Notes: generated by a model not told the origin, from the sequence alone. DNA of 64,000 nt from Xanthomonas arboricola pv. juglandis (GCF_001013475.1 NZ_JZEF01000001.1:473472-537471); one strand, 5' to 3'. Positions 1-10,399 are shown, counted from the first letter of the stretch. Translations and numbers: made by a program.

Positions 1-1471
1 CGAGCGCGCCGGACAGGCCGCCGACGCGGCGGCGCCCGGCACGCGTTCCAGCACGCGCGCTGCCGCGCCGGTGCCGGCCGGCGATGCGTTGCCGGCGGTG
101 CGCTCGGGCCAGACCTTGTCGGAGATCGCTGCCGCGGTGGCCCGTTCCAGCGGGCATTCGCTCGACCAGACCATGCTGGCGTTGCTGCGCACCAACCCGG
201 ATGCCTTCATCGACGGCAACATCAATCGCTTGAAGCAGGGTGCGGTGCTGCGCACCCCGCAGGAAGATGCGCTGGCGCAGGTCGGCGCTGCCGAAGCGGC
301 AGTGATGGTGCGCGAGCAGGCCGCGCAGTGGCGACAGGCGCGCGCGGCGGTTCCACAGCCGGCCGAGGCCGGTGCCACTGCTGCAACGCCGGCACCTGCC
401 CCAGCTGTCGCGACGCCGGCAGGTGCCGGCGCGCGGCTCGAGATCGCCCCGGCAGTGGCGAGTCAGACCAACACCGCCGGCGCCACGTCCGGCACCAGTG
501 CCGAAGGCGAGGGCGACATGGCGGCCAACCAACAGTTGCAACAGGCCAGGGAAGACATCGCCACCCGCGATGCGGAATTGCAGGATCTGCGCACCCGCGT
601 GGCCGATCTGGAAAAGCTCAAGCAGCAACAGCAAGCCTTGATCGCAATGAAGGACACCGACCTGGCGGCCGCGCAGAAGCGCTTGTCCGAAACGCCGGCC
701 GCGGCACAGCAGGGCAGCGGGTTCCCGCTGTGGCTGATCGGTGGCCTGGTGTTGATCGTCGCGGCGGTCGTCGCCTGGCTGGCGGCACGTCGGCGCAAAC
801 CCTCGCCGCTGCCGCCGTTGCCGCAGCGTCAGTTCGACATCGTGCCTGCCGGCGCCACGGCGCTACAGGACGATGCACAGGCCACCGTGCCCAGCGAGCA
901 CGATGTGCTGCATGAAACCGAATTCGAGCAGGCGGATCTGCGCGAAGACGAGCGCGCCTACCAGGCGCAACAGCCGCTGTCCGATGTGTTGCGTCGCGAA
1001 CCGCTGCTGTCCGAGCCTGTCGCAGCGCCGCCGGTGGTTGCCAGCGAGGATTGGCGCTCGCTGCGTGCGACGCCGCCAGCGCCTCCGGTGGTGCAGCCGG
1101 AGTTCGCTGCGCCTGAGGAACCGGTGCCGGAGCAGGTGAGGTCCGCGCCTGCGGAGCTTCCGTACGGCCAGCCGCAGGACGTAGACGCCACGCGCGCCGG
1201 CAACGATCGCGCGCCGGGCGTACCGCTTGCCTCGGTCGCCACGCAGGACAGCCCGGAGATCGACCCGGTGCCTATCGCCCCGGCCGCTGCGCCCAGCGCG
1301 GTGAACAGCAGGGAGTTCGTCTCGGCAGGGCGCGATCGTCTGGAGCTGGCCGTGGCCTACATGGACCTTGGTGACAGGGACACTGCGCGCGGCCTGTTGC
1401 TGGAAGTCGCCGCAACCGGCGACGAGGCCAGCCGCGCGGAGGCCGCCGAACTGCTGGAACGCCTGGCATGA
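1..1471 (+). CDS. fimV: FimV family peptidoglycan-binding/pilus regulatory protein, 5' truncated by window edge
   Basis: The reading frame is open from base 2, so the true start lies before the window. Visible parts in order: a LysM-like FimV segment with SGQTLSEIA and a following NPDAF...NINRLK region, which is the family hallmark; an Ala/Pro-rich linker; a predicted coiled coil around the NQQLQQAREDIATRDAELQ region; one membrane segment starting GFPLWLIGGLVLIVAA; an acidic cytoplasmic stretch; and a C-terminal TPR-like FimV tail (YMDLGDRDTARGLL). FimV proteins are inner-membrane regulators of type IV pilus assembly and twitching. Its place just upstream of truA matches the Pseudomonas/Xanthomonas arrangement. 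The N-terminal signal region is not in view. The family call is firm. Confidence 0.9.
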   Translation, partial: ERAGQAADAAAPGTRSSTRAAAPVPAGDALPAVRSGQTLSEIAAAVARSSGHSLDQTMLALLRTNPDAFIDGNINRLKQGAVLRTPQEDALAQVGAAEAAVMVREQAAQWRQARAAVPQPAEAGATAATPAPAPAVATPAGAGARLEIAPAVASQTNTAGATSGTSAEGEGDMAANQQLQQAREDIATRDAELQDLRTRVADLEKLKQQQQALIAMKDTDLAAAQKRLSETPAAAQQGSGFPLWLIGGLVLIVAAVVAWLAARRRKPSPLPPLPQRQFDIVPAGATALQDDAQATVPSEHDVLHETEFEQADLREDERAYQAQQPLSDVLRREPLLSEPVAAPPVVASEDWRSLRATPPAPPVVQPEFAAPEEPVPEQVRSAPAELPYGQPQDVDATRAGNDRAPGVPLASVATQDSPEIDPVPIAPAAAPSAVNSREFVSAGRDRLELAVAYMDLGDRDTARGLLLEVAATGDEASRAEAAELLERLA

Positions 1472-1854
1472 GCCCGGCGCTGGACAGCATGGCCGCCGCA
1501 CGCGAGCGCCGCATCGATTACGTGGAATTCGCCTCGCTCGATCTGGAGGCCAGCCGCACCTTTTTCGAAGCCGTGTTCGGCTGGCAGTTTCAGGCCTATG
1601 GCCCGGATTATCTGGCCTTCAACGACGGTCGTCTGGACGGCGGTTTCTATCGCGCCACTGCCGCAGCGCCGGCAGACGCTGGCCCGCTGGTCGTGTTGTA
1701 TGCCGACGCGCTGGAGCCCATGGCCGAGCAGATCCTTGCCGCCGGTGGCGAGATCGTCAAGCCGGTGTTCGGCTTTCCCGGCGGCAGCCGCTTTCATTTC
1801 CGCGAGCCGGGCGGTAGCACGCTGGCAGTGTGGTCCGAGCGCGCGGTCGGCTAG
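1468..1854 (+). CDS. VOC (glyoxalase/bleomycin-resistance fold) family protein
   Basis: A 128-residue protein whose ATG overlaps the fimV stop by 4 bp (ATGA), so it is probably translationally coupled. It opens with [26 protein letters not shown], the usual first strand and helix of a VOC (vicinal oxygen chelate) module, and ends with the paired half [16 protein letters not shown]. The conserved His/Glu metal positions are only partly recognisable, so enzymatic activity is uncertain. The substrate is unknown. The small single-module length fits the many uncharacterised glyoxalase-like proteins of proteobacteria. Confidence 0.75.
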   Translation: MSPALDSMAAARERRIDYVEFASLDLEASRTFFEAVFGWQFQAYGPDYLAFNDGRLDGGFYRATAAAPADAGPLVVLYADALEPMAEQILAAGGEIVKPVFGFPGGSRFHFREPGGSTLAVWSERAVG

Positions 1855-1892
1855 TCCGCGCGCTCCATCGATTCGATAACAGGCAGGTTCCG

Positions 1893-2666
1893 ATGCGTTA
1901 CGCGCTGGGCGTGGAGTACGACGGCAGCGAGTTTCAGGGCTGGCAGCAGTTGGGCGAACATGGCGGGCCGAGCGTACAGGCCAGCCTGCAGGCGGCGCTG
2001 TCCTCGGTGGCCGATGCCCCGGTGCAGGTGGTGTGCGCAGGCCGCACCGATGCCGGCGTGCATGGCGAATGCCAGGTGGTGCATTTCGACAGCGATGCGC
2101 GCCGCGAGCCGCGTGGCTGGATGCTGGGCACCACTGCGCGCCTGCCGCCCTCGATTGCGGTGCGCTGGTGCGTGCCGGCCGCCGCCGACTTCCATGCGCG
2201 GTTTTCCGCACGCGCACGCCGCTACCGGTATCGCCTGCTGAATCGGCAGATACGCCCGGCGCTGTATCGCCAGACCTTGAGCTGGGAACGGCGCCCGCTG
2301 GATGCCGATGCCATGCACGCAGCCGCGCAGGCCTTGCTGGGCGAGAACGACTTCAGCGCATTTCGCAGCGTGCAGTGCCAGGCTCTGCATGCACGCCGCA
2401 ACCTGCAGGCCATCAGCGTGCAACGCATCGGCGAGGTGGTGGAGGTGCAGGTCCAGGCCAATGCATTCCTTCATCACATGGTGCGGAATATTGTTGGCTC
2501 GCTGATCCTGATCGGAACCGGGGAACAACCGGGCGACTGGATCGCGACGTTGCTGGCCGGCCGCGACCGCACGGTGGCCGGGCCGACAGCGCCGCCACAA
2601 GGCCTGGTCTTCGTCGGGCCGCTGTATCCCGCAGAGTGGCATCTGCCCGCTGAGGTAACCCAATGA
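1893..2666 (+). CDS. truA: tRNA pseudouridine(38-40) synthase TruA
   Basis: A 257-residue protein that converts uridines 38-40 of tRNA anticodon stems to pseudouridine. The start [18 protein letters not shown] is the classic TruA opening. The catalytic Asp sits in [11 protein letters not shown], followed by [11 protein letters not shown] and, near the C-terminus, [12 protein letters not shown]. An open frame extends upstream to 1830, but ATG 1893 is chosen because homology begins there and a purine-rich site (caggcagg) lies just before it. The gene overlaps trpF by 4 bp. The fimV-truA-trpF order is conserved in related genera. Confidence 0.96.
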   Translation: MRYALGVEYDGSEFQGWQQLGEHGGPSVQASLQAALSSVADAPVQVVCAGRTDAGVHGECQVVHFDSDARREPRGWMLGTTARLPPSIAVRWCVPAAADFHARFSARARRYRYRLLNRQIRPALYRQTLSWERRPLDADAMHAAAQALLGENDFSAFRSVQCQALHARRNLQAISVQRIGEVVEVQVQANAFLHHMVRNIVGSLILIGTGEQPGDWIATLLAGRDRTVAGPTAPPQGLVFVGPLYPAEWHLPAEVTQ

Positions 2667-3331
2667 ATCGATCGCTGTACCGCACCCGTATCAAGTTCTG
2701 TGGCATGACCCGCGCCGGTGATATTCGACTGGCCGGCGAGCTGGGTGTGGACGCGGTAGGTTTCATCTTTGCGCATGGCAGCCCGCGCCGCGTGGCGCCG
2801 GCCGAAGCCCGCGCGATGCGCCAGGCCACTGCGCCGATGGTCGATGTGGTGGCGCTGTTCCGCAACAACTCCAAGGAAGAAGTGCGCGAGGTGGTGCGCA
2901 CCGTACGTCCGACCTTGCTGCAGTTCCATGGCGAGGAAGACGACGCGTTCTGCCGCAGCTTCAACCTGCCCTATCTGAAGGCGGTGCCGATGGGCAGCGG
3001 CGGGATGAATGGCGAGGACGCCAACGCGCGAACCTTGCAGCTCGCCTTCCCCAATACCGCGGGTTTCCTGTTCGATAGCCATGCGCCCGGTGCAGGCGGC
3101 GGTACCGGCAAGACCTTCGATTGGTCGCGCCTGCCGACCGGCCTGCATCGCCCGTTTCTGCTGGCCGGCGGCATCACCGCCGACAACGTGTTCGATGCGA
3201 TCGTGGCAACGCTGCCATGGGGTGTGGACGTGTCCAGCGGCGTGGAGCTGGCGCCCGGCATCAAGGACGGCCACATGATGCGCAAGTTCGTCGAAGAAGT
3301 GCGCCGGGCCGATTGTCACGAGATGGGGTGA
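2663..3331 (+). CDS. trpF: Phosphoribosylanthranilate isomerase
   Basis: A 222-residue (beta-alpha)8 barrel enzyme that isomerises N-(5-phosphoribosyl)anthranilate to CdRP in tryptophan synthesis. The catalytic Cys is in IKFCGMTR and the general acid region in [13 protein letters not shown] sequence ([20 protein letters not shown]). The phosphate-binding motif LAGGITADN and the final DVSSGVE are all present. The start overlaps truA (ATGA). It is separated from trpB-trpA by a G-rich repeat and by a LysR gene on the opposite strand, so trpF is transcribed with truA rather than with trpBA. Confidence 0.96.
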   Translation: MNRSLYRTRIKFCGMTRAGDIRLAGELGVDAVGFIFAHGSPRRVAPAEARAMRQATAPMVDVVALFRNNSKEEVREVVRTVRPTLLQFHGEEDDAFCRSFNLPYLKAVPMGSGGMNGEDANARTLQLAFPNTAGFLFDSHAPGAGGGTGKTFDWSRLPTGLHRPFLLAGGITADNVFDAIVATLPWGVDVSSGVELAPGIKDGHMMRKFVEEVRRADCHEMG

Positions 3332-3334
3332 GTT

Positions 3335-3372
3335 GGGGATTCGGGAATCGGGAATCGGGATTGGGGAATCGG
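3335..3372 (+). repeat. G-rich short tandem repeat after trpF (potential G-quadruplex)
   Basis: Directly after the trpF stop are five G tracts of 3-4 bases separated by 3-4 base loops built on a 7-bp unit resembling CGGGAAT. The pattern is G4-ATTC-G3-AATC-G3-AATC-G3-ATT-G4. This meets the usual sequence rule for an intramolecular G-quadruplex, in the sense of the trpF transcript. The rest of the gap up to 3472 shows no gene. Confidence 0.7.
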
Positions 3373-3472
3373 AGTAGGCAGTCTGCTTCGTTTTTTTGAT
3401 TGCCCTAGATTTTTCGTGTCCTCCGATGATTGATTGCTTAGTCGTAGTCTCTCCGATCACTGAGCGTTCCAA

Positions 3473-4393
3473 TCAGGCGCCTGCGGCATCCGTGGTGCGC
3501 TGCTGATCTTCTGAAAGCGCGCTACGTAACCAGCCGGCAAGCTGGTCGATGCGTGGATCCGGGTTGCGCCTCGCGGCGCACAATACCCAGCGGCCGCGGG
3601 TTGGCGTGAAGCCCCAGGGCGCCAGCAGGCGTCCGGCGGCCAGGTCCGCGGCGACCAGCGGTTGCGGTGCGATCGCCACGCCCAGGCCGGCGGCGGCGGC
3701 TTCCAGCAGGTAGACCAGATGTTCGAATTCGGTGCCGAAGCGCAGTGCTTCGGCTGCCACGCCGTGGCTTTGTGCCCATTCCGGCCAGGCCTGCGGGCGC
3801 GAGCGGGTGTGCAGCAAGGCGTGATCGAGCAGGGCGGCGGGCGCTTTGCCAGCGAGCTGCGTCGCCGATGCCAGCTGCGGACTCAACACCGGACCGATCC
3901 ACTCCACCCCCAGCTCGTGCACCTGCCAGTCGCCCGGCCAGGGCGGGGTGTCCAGCAGCAGTGCCGCATCCAGGCCGTCCAGGTCCGGGCCGGGCGCCTG
4001 CTCGTTGGCCGACAGGTGCAGGCGCACCTGCGACAGATCCCGCTGCAGCCGGCCCAGCCGCGGGATGACCCAGCGCGCGAGCAGGCTACCCGAGCAGCCC
4101 AGCACCAGCGGCGCCTCGCTGCTGGGGCGCCGCAATGCCGCCCAGGTGTCGCCGATCAGCGCAAAGCCCTCACCGGTCGCATCGCGCAGCCGGACGCCGG
4201 CAGGCGTCAGCACCAGGCCGCGGCCCTGGCGGGTGAACAGCGCCGCGCCCAGGGCCTGTTCCAGCGAGCGCACATGCCGGCTGATGGCGCCGTGGGTCAC
4301 GTGCAACTCCTGCGCGGCCCGGCTGACGCTTTGCAGACGCGCGGCGGATTCGAACGCGCGTAGCGCTGCCAGCGGTGGAAGCAGGGTGCTCAT
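3473..4393 (-). CDS. LysR-family transcriptional regulator, TrpI/GcvA-like
   Basis: A 306-residue LysR-type regulator. The N-terminal winged HTH reads [34 protein letters not shown] (residues about 6-40), followed by the linker helix and a substrate-binding domain to the C-terminus. The phrase [14 protein letters not shown] resembles Pseudomonas TrpI and GcvA-type regulators. The gene is divergent from trpB across 106 bp, the same geometry as trpI-trpBA in Pseudomonas. In that system TrpI activates trpBA in response to indoleglycerol phosphate. That it controls trpB here is inferred from position and similarity; the ligand is not shown by the sequence. Confidence 0.85.
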   Translation of the reverse strand: MSTLLPPLAALRAFESAARLQSVSRAAQELHVTHGAISRHVRSLEQALGAALFTRQGRGLVLTPAGVRLRDATGEGFALIGDTWAALRRPSSEAPLVLGCSGSLLARWVIPRLGRLQRDLSQVRLHLSANEQAPGPDLDGLDAALLLDTPPWPGDWQVHELGVEWIGPVLSPQLASATQLAGKAPAALLDHALLHTRSRPQAWPEWAQSHGVAAEALRFGTEFEHLVYLLEAAAAGLGVAIAPQPLVAADLAAGRLLAPWGFTPTRGRWVLCAARRNPDPRIDQLAGWLRSALSEDQQRTTDAAGA

Positions 4394-4499
4394 ATGTGAG
4401 TCCAGGTCACAGGTTGCGGCAATCTTATCGATTTATCGCGCGCCGTGGCTGCGCTACAGTAATGCTTCTTGTATGACCGCATCGCTGCAGAGGATTCCC
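4394..4499. promoter_or_regulatory. Divergent control region between the LysR gene and trpB
   Basis: The 106-bp gap holds two head-to-tail TTATCG copies (4425-4430 and 4433-4438). It also holds an overlapping AATC-N5-GATT inverted repeat (4421-4433), plausible LysR contacts. A weak sigma70-like promoter for trpB, TTTATC-N17-TACAGT, lies at 4432-4460 and abuts the repeats, as expected for LysR activation. A good ribosome-binding site (gaggat) precedes the trpB ATG. Confidence 0.5.
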
Positions 4500-5717
4500 A
4501 TGTCGGCCCAGCCCATCAGTGACTTTCACGCCTATCCGGACGCTGCCGGCCACTTCGGCAAGTTCGGTGGCCGGTTCGTCGCCGAGACCTTGATCGGCCC
4601 GTTGCAGGAACTGGCTGCCGCCTACGACCAGGCGCGCCAGGATCCGGCCTTCATTGCCGAGTACGACAAGGATCTCAAGCATTACGTCGGCCGGCCCAGC
4701 CCGATTTACCACGCCGAGCGCCTGAGCCGCGAAGTGGGCGGCGCGCAGATCCTGCTCAAGCGCGAGGACCTGAACCACACCGGCGCGCACAAGATCAACA
4801 ACACCATCGGCCAGGCCCTGCTGGCCAGCCGCATGGGCAAGACCCGCATCATCGCCGAGACTGGTGCCGGCCAGCATGGCGTGGCCAGCGCCACGGTCGC
4901 CGCACGGCTCGGCCTGGAGTGCGTGGTCTACATGGGTGCCACCGACATCGAGCGGCAGAAGATCAACGTCTACCGCATGAAACTGCTCGGCGCGACGGTG
5001 ATCCCGGTGACCTCCGGCTCGGCCACGCTCAAGGACGCGCTCAACGAGGCGATGCGCGACTGGGTCACCAACGTGCAGGACACCTTCTACATCATCGGCA
5101 CCGTGGCCGGCCCGGATCCGTATCCGCGCATGGTGCGTGATTTCAATGCGATTGTCGGCCGTGAAGCGCGCGCGCAGATGCTGGAAGACTTCGGCCGCCT
5201 GCCGGATGCGATCAGCGCCTGCGTCGGCGGCGGCAGCAATGCGATCGGCCTGTTCCATGCCTTCCTCAACGACCCGGGCGTCAAGATCTACGGCGCCGAA
5301 GCGGCCGGCGACGGCATCGCCAGCGGCCGTCATGCGGCGTCGATCGCGGCCGGGCGCCCCGGTGTGCTGCATGGCAACCGTACCTATGTGATCTGCGACG
5401 ACGACGGCCAGATCACCGAAACCCATTCGATCTCCGCCGGGCTGGATTACCCGGGCGTGGGCCCGGAACATTCGTTCCTGTCCGACAGCGGCCGCGCGGT
5501 CTATCAGGGCATCACCGACGACGAAGCGATGGCGGCCTTCCATCTGCTGGCGCATACCGAAGGCATCCTGGCCGCGCTCGAATCCAGCCACGCGGTGGCG
5601 CAGTCGATCAAGCTCGCGCGCGAGATGCCCAAGGACGCGTTGATCCTGTGCAACCTGTCCGGCCGCGGCGACAAGGACGTGCACACCATCGCTGCGCGCG
5701 AAGGCGTGCAGGTCTGA
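4500..5717 (+). CDS. trpB: Tryptophan synthase beta chain
   Basis: A 405-residue PLP enzyme that condenses indole with serine to make tryptophan. The PLP lysine is in the HTGAHKINN motif; GAGQHGVA and the phosphate-binding [10 protein letters not shown] loop follow, as does the C-terminal NLSGRGDKD. The open frame runs back to 3846 but only shadows the opposite LysR gene. ATG 4500 is chosen because it is preceded by gaggat and starts [14 protein letters not shown], the usual length for the family. The stop TGA shares a base with the ATG of the next small gene. Confidence 0.98.
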   Translation: MSAQPISDFHAYPDAAGHFGKFGGRFVAETLIGPLQELAAAYDQARQDPAFIAEYDKDLKHYVGRPSPIYHAERLSREVGGAQILLKREDLNHTGAHKINNTIGQALLASRMGKTRIIAETGAGQHGVASATVAARLGLECVVYMGATDIERQKINVYRMKLLGATVIPVTSGSATLKDALNEAMRDWVTNVQDTFYIIGTVAGPDPYPRMVRDFNAIVGREARAQMLEDFGRLPDAISACVGGGSNAIGLFHAFLNDPGVKIYGAEAAGDGIASGRHAASIAAGRPGVLHGNRTYVICDDDGQITETHSISAGLDYPGVGPEHSFLSDSGRAVYQGITDDEAMAAFHLLAHTEGILAALESSHAVAQSIKLAREMPKDALILCNLSGRGDKDVHTIAAREGVQV

Positions 5718-5926
5718 TGCCACTGCGGCGCGTCACCGTGACCGCGCTGGCCGACCAACCGGGCGAGCAGGAGCTGCTGTTCGCCTGGCTCGACCGCTGG
5801 GCGCCGCAGATCCGCAGCTGCTCGGAAAACAGCGGCTGCGGCTGCTGCCTGGACAGTTTCGACCTCGAGGTCGAGGCCCAGGCATTGACCGAACTGCCGC
5901 CTGCCATGTACCAGGACATCCATTGA
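5717..5926 (+). CDS. Small Cys-rich protein between trpB and trpA, function unknown
   Basis: A 69-residue frame beginning at ATG 5717, which overlaps the trpB stop by one base (TGATG), so translation coupling is likely. The sequence has a beta-strand-like start (RRVTVTALADQP), a central helix (EQELLFAWLDRWAPQI) and then a cysteine cluster, CSENSGCGCCLDSFDLEV, with spacing C-x5-C-x-C-C. It has no signal peptide. I do not recognise the family. The cluster could bind metal or act as a thiol relay, but that is inference. The 40-bp gap to trpA and the tight coupling argue that it is a real member of the trpBA operon. Confidence 0.75.
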   Translation: MPLRRVTVTALADQPGEQELLFAWLDRWAPQIRSCSENSGCGCCLDSFDLEVEAQALTELPPAMYQDIH

Positions 5927-5966
5927 AGCGGTCGCACCGCCTCTAACTTTCTTGCAAGGTCTTTCA

Positions 5967-6773
5967 ATGCGTCGTATCGACGAAACCTTCCAGCGCCTGC
6001 GCGCCGATGGCCGCAAGGCGCTCATCCCCTTCATCACCGCCGGCGACCCGTCGCTGGAAGCCACCGTACCGGTCATGCACGCGCTGGTGCGTGCCGGTGC
6101 CGACGTCATCGAACTGGGCGTGCCGTTCTCCGACCCGATGGCCGACGGCCCCACCATCCAGCGCAGCTCCGAGCGCGCGCTGGGCCGTGGTGCCGGCCTG
6201 GCCTACGTGCTGGAGGCGGTGCACGAATTCCGCCGCGAAGACGCCACCACACCGGTGGTGTTGATGGGCTACCTCAACCCGATCGAGATCCACGGCACCC
6301 GGCGCTTCGCCGAAGCCGCCGTCGCTGCCGGTGTGGATGGACTGCTCCTGGTCGATCTGCCGCCCGAAGAGGCGGCCGAGACCCGCGCCATCTTCACCGA
6401 GGTCGGCCTGGCCCTGATCGCGCTGGCCTCGCCGACCACCAGCGAGCAGCGCCTGGACATGCTGTGCAGCAGCGCCCAGGGCTATCTGTACTACGTCAGC
6501 TTCGCCGGCGTCACCGGCGCCTCGAATCTGCTCGACACCCATGCCGCCAGCGACCGCCTGCGCCAGCTGCGCCGGCGTGCCGGCGCTCCGGTGGTGGCCG
6601 GCTTCGGCATCAAGGACGCCGCCAGCGCCGCCGCGATGGCCGTCGACGCCGAAGGGGTGGTGGTCGGCAGCGCCCTGGTCGCCGCGCTGGCCGAAACCAC
6701 CGACGTCCGCAGCGCCCGCGAACGCGCCGAAGCCTTCCTGGCCCCGCTGCGCCAGGCGCTCGACCAGGCCTGA
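5967..6773 (+). CDS. trpA: Tryptophan synthase alpha chain
   Basis: A 268-residue barrel subunit that cleaves indole-3-glycerol phosphate to indole and glyceraldehyde-3-phosphate and channels indole to TrpB. The catalytic Glu is in ADVIELGVPFSDPMADGP, which also holds the catalytic Asp. The phosphate loop is seen in VAGFGIKDA and VVVGSALV. ATG 5967 is used rather than the upstream TTG 5952 because aaggt lies at ideal distance before it and homology starts MRRIDETF. It ends about 200 bp before accD. Confidence 0.97.
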   Translation: MRRIDETFQRLRADGRKALIPFITAGDPSLEATVPVMHALVRAGADVIELGVPFSDPMADGPTIQRSSERALGRGAGLAYVLEAVHEFRREDATTPVVLMGYLNPIEIHGTRRFAEAAVAAGVDGLLLVDLPPEEAAETRAIFTEVGLALIALASPTTSEQRLDMLCSSAQGYLYYVSFAGVTGASNLLDTHAASDRLRQLRRRAGAPVVAGFGIKDAASAAAMAVDAEGVVVGSALVAALAETTDVRSARERAEAFLAPLRQALDQA

Positions 6774-6980
6774 AGCCAACGCCGCATTGCCCCTGCGATG
6801 GAGGCGGCGCGGCCTGCGCGCAACCGGTGCGCCTGCCTTGGAGTGCCCGCGCGGCAGGCGCTGGCCGGGCCACGCTGGCCCCGCATTTAGCCTCCGCGCT
6901 ACCTCGGCTTTCTCCCGGCGCGTTAGACTGTCGCCCCTCTGCGGCCCGCATGGCCGCCCTGCATGGATTGTCATACACGC

Positions 6981-7865
<885 letters not shown>

Positions 7866-7947
7866 GGCCAGTGGTTGCGCGCATGCGCGACACCGTCGCA
7901 CGCGCCGCTGCGCGTGCGTCCACCCGTAGGCAGGAACACCGCAACGC

Positions 7948-9297
7948 ATGAGCAGTCGCAAGTATTTTGGAACCGACGGCATCCGCGGTCGGGTCGGGCA
8001 GGGCGTGATCTCGGCCGATTTCGTGCTGCGGCTGGGCAATGCGCTCGGTCGGGTGCTGACCCAGGGCCGCAGCAAGCGCCCGCTGGTGCTGATCGGCAAG
8101 GACACCCGGATCTCCGGCTACATGTTCGAAGCCGCGTTGGAAGCCGGCCTGGTCGCCGCCGGCGCCGACGTGCAGCTGATCGGCCCGATGCCGACCCCGG
8201 CCATCGCCTTCCTGACCAACACCCTGCGTGCCGACGCCGGCGTGGTGATCAGCGCTTCGCACAACCCGCATTACGACAACGGCATCAAGTTCTTTTCTGC
8301 CGAAGGCGAGAAGCTCGACGACGCCACTGAAGCGGCGATCGAGGCCGCGCTGGACGAGCCGTTCCACACCGTGGAATCGGAGCGCCTGGGCAAGGCGATC
8401 CGCACCCGTGATGCGATCGGCCGTTACATCGAGTTCTGCAAGGCCAGCGTGGCGCGCGGGTTCACCCTGCACGGCCTGAAGATGGTGCTGGATTGCGCGC
8501 ATGGCGCGACCTATCACATCGCGCCGATGCTGTTTCGCGAGCTGGGTGCGGACGTGGTCGTCATCGGTGCCGCACCGGACGGGCTCAATATCAATGCTGG
8601 TGTCGGCTCCACCCATATCGACAACCTCGCCGCCAAGGTGCGCGAGAGCGGTGCGCAGCTCGGCATCGCCTTCGATGGTGATGGCGATCGCGTGCTGATG
8701 GCCGACGACCAGGGCAACCCGGTCGATGGCGACGATCTGCTCTACGTGCTCGCGCGCTCCTGGCAGGCCAGCGGCCGGCTCACCGGCACCGTGGTCGGCA
8801 CCTTGATGACCAACTACGGTCTGGAACAGGCGCTGGCCACATTGCACATCCCGTTCCAGCGCGCCAAGGTCGGCGACCGCTACGTGCACCAGGCCCTGGT
8901 CGAGGGCGGCGGCACGCTGGGCGGCGAAACCTCCGGCCACCTGCTGTGCCTGGATCGCGCCACCACCGGCGATGGCATCGTCAGCGCGCTGCAGGTGCTC
9001 GAGGCGCTGGGGCGCGACGGGCAGAGCCTGCGCGAGGCCCTGAGCAGCCTGAGCAAGGTGCCGCAGAAGACCGTCAATGTGCGGCTGGGGGGCGGGGCGG
9101 CCAAGGCAATCGTGGAGGCGGCCGGCGTGCAGCAGGCGCTGCAGCAGGCGCAGGCCGCCGTGCAGGGCCGTGGGCGCGCGTTCCTGCGTCCGTCCGGCAC
9201 CGAGCCGGTGGTGCGCGTGACCGTGGAAGCCGACGACGCCGGCCTGATGCAGGACACGCTCGACCGTCTCTCCGGAGCCGTGCGTGACGCGGCGTGA
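7948..9297 (+). CDS. glmM: Phosphoglucosamine mutase
   Basis: A 449-residue enzyme that interconverts glucosamine-6-phosphate and glucosamine-1-phosphate for UDP-GlcNAc and cell wall synthesis. The phosphorylated serine is Ser102 in SASHNP, at the same residue number as in E. coli GlmM. The metal loop DGDGDR and sugar loop GGETSGH are intact, and the C-terminal phosphate loop reads [12 protein letters not shown] ribosome-binding site (caggaac) lies upstream. The gene probably runs with accD. Confidence 0.98.
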   Translation: MSSRKYFGTDGIRGRVGQGVISADFVLRLGNALGRVLTQGRSKRPLVLIGKDTRISGYMFEAALEAGLVAAGADVQLIGPMPTPAIAFLTNTLRADAGVVISASHNPHYDNGIKFFSAEGEKLDDATEAAIEAALDEPFHTVESERLGKAIRTRDAIGRYIEFCKASVARGFTLHGLKMVLDCAHGATYHIAPMLFRELGADVVVIGAAPDGLNINAGVGSTHIDNLAAKVRESGAQLGIAFDGDGDRVLMADDQGNPVDGDDLLYVLARSWQASGRLTGTVVGTLMTNYGLEQALATLHIPFQRAKVGDRYVHQALVEGGGTLGGETSGHLLCLDRATTGDGIVSALQVLEALGRDGQSLREALSSLSKVPQKTVNVRLGGGAAKAIVEAAGVQQALQQAQAAVQGRGRAFLRPSGTEPVVRVTVEADDAGLMQDTLDRLSGAVRDAA

Positions 9298-9373
9298 GTC
9301 GCTGATCATTGGTGTGTGCGTGGTCTTTGCCAAGGCCGCGACGTTCTACCTGTTGTATCGCCTGCTGTCCTGA
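9284..9373 (+). CDS. Possible 29-residue membrane peptide overlapping the glmM 3' end
   Basis: A GTG-initiated frame of 29 residues starts inside the last codons of glmM (+1 frame). It has a basic start (TRRES), one hydrophobic segment ([19 protein letters not shown]) and ends RLLS, with a TGA at 9371. The shape is that of a single-pass membrane microprotein. No strong ribosome-binding site is separable from glmM coding, and the length is close to chance expectation. It is given as a low-confidence candidate only. Confidence 0.3.
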   Translation: MTRRESLIIGVCVVFAKAATFYLLYRLLS

Positions 9374-9421
9374 GCGGCAGGCCTTCCTTTCGACTTCCCG
9401 ACTTCAACTGCAGATATCCGT

Positions 9422-10360
9422 ATGAGCGCCCGCATCCCGACCCTGGACATCACCCGTTTCGACAGCGACCGCGACGCCTTCGTCGCCGAGCTCGGCGCGG
9501 CCTATCGGCAGTGGGGCTTTGCCGGCATCCGCAACCACGGCATCGCGCAGGCCGACATCGACGCGGCGTATGACGTGTTCAAGGCGTTCTTCGCACTGCC
9601 CGAAGAGGTCAAGCGTCGCTATCACGTGGAAGGCAGCGGCGGTGCGCGCGGCTATACCGCGTTCGGCGTGGAGACCGCCAAGGATTCCAAGCATTTCGAT
9701 CTGAAGGAGTTCTGGCATATCGGTCGCGAGATCGCGGACGATTCGCCGTACCGCGCGGTGATGGCGCCGAATCTGTGGCCCGAAGAAGTCCCCGGCTTTC
9801 GTGAGCGCGGCTATCGCCTGTACCAGCAGCTGGACCACCTGGGCTGGCGCGTGCTGTCGGCACTGGCGCTGCATATCGGCCTGCCGCAGGACTATTTTGT
9901 CGACAAGACCAACAACGGCAACTCGATCCTGCGGCCGATCCACTACCCGCCGATCACCAGCGACGACATCCCCAACGTGCGCGCCGGTGCGCACGGCGAC
10001 ATCAATTTCATCACCCTGCTGGTGGGTGCCAGCGCGGCCGGTCTCGAAGTGCGCTCCAACGATGGCGAGTGGGTGCCGTTCACTGCCGACGCCGACACCA
10101 TCGTGGTCAACATCGGCGACATGCTGCAGCGCCTGACCAACCATGTGTATCCGTCCACCATCCATCGCGTGGTCAACCCGCCGGGCGAACAGGCGCGCAA
10201 GCCGCGCTATTCGGTGCCGTTCTTCCTGCACCCCAATCCGGATTTCCTGATCGACGTGCTGCCTTCGTGCATCACCGCCGACAATCCGAGCCGTTATCCC
10301 GAGCCGATTACCGCGCACGGTTTTCTGGAAGAACGTCTGCGCGAGATCAAGCTGAAGTAA
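9422..10360 (+). CDS. Isopenicillin-N-synthase-like Fe(II)/2-oxoglutarate-type dioxygenase
   Basis: A 312-residue non-heme iron oxygenase of the IPNS/2OG-Fe(II) family. The N-terminal DIOX_N-like segment (IPTLDITRFDSD...QWGFAGIRNHGIAQ) is followed by a double-stranded beta-helix core. The iron ligands are His and Asp in GAHGDINFITLL and the distal His in PSTIHRVVNPP. RYSVPFFLHPN supplies the RxS motif that binds the oxoacid. These enzymes oxidise small molecules, but the substrate cannot be read from sequence. A hairpin lies just downstream, so it is probably a single-gene unit. Confidence 0.9.
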   Translation: MSARIPTLDITRFDSDRDAFVAELGAAYRQWGFAGIRNHGIAQADIDAAYDVFKAFFALPEEVKRRYHVEGSGGARGYTAFGVETAKDSKHFDLKEFWHIGREIADDSPYRAVMAPNLWPEEVPGFRERGYRLYQQLDHLGWRVLSALALHIGLPQDYFVDKTNNGNSILRPIHYPPITSDDIPNVRAGAHGDINFITLLVGASAAGLEVRSNDGEWVPFTADADTIVVNIGDMLQRLTNHVYPSTIHRVVNPPGEQARKPRYSVPFFLHPNPDFLIDVLPSCITADNPSRYPEPITAHGFLEERLREIKLK

Positions 10361-10378
10361 TCCGTTCGCAGCCGCGAC

Positions 10379-10399
10379 AGCGCAGCCAGCGGCTGCGCT
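10379..10399 (+). terminator. Candidate hairpin terminator after the oxygenase gene
   Basis: A perfect 9-bp stem, AGCGCAGCC/GGCTGCGCT, with a 3-base loop lies 19 bases after the stop. There is no T tract, so intrinsic termination is uncertain. It may instead protect the 3' end. Confidence 0.4.

Noticed and set aside
3846..4499. N-terminal extension of trpB to about 620 residues
   Set aside because: The extra part is antisense to the LysR gene, has no TrpB homology, and a good ribosome-binding site precedes ATG 4500.
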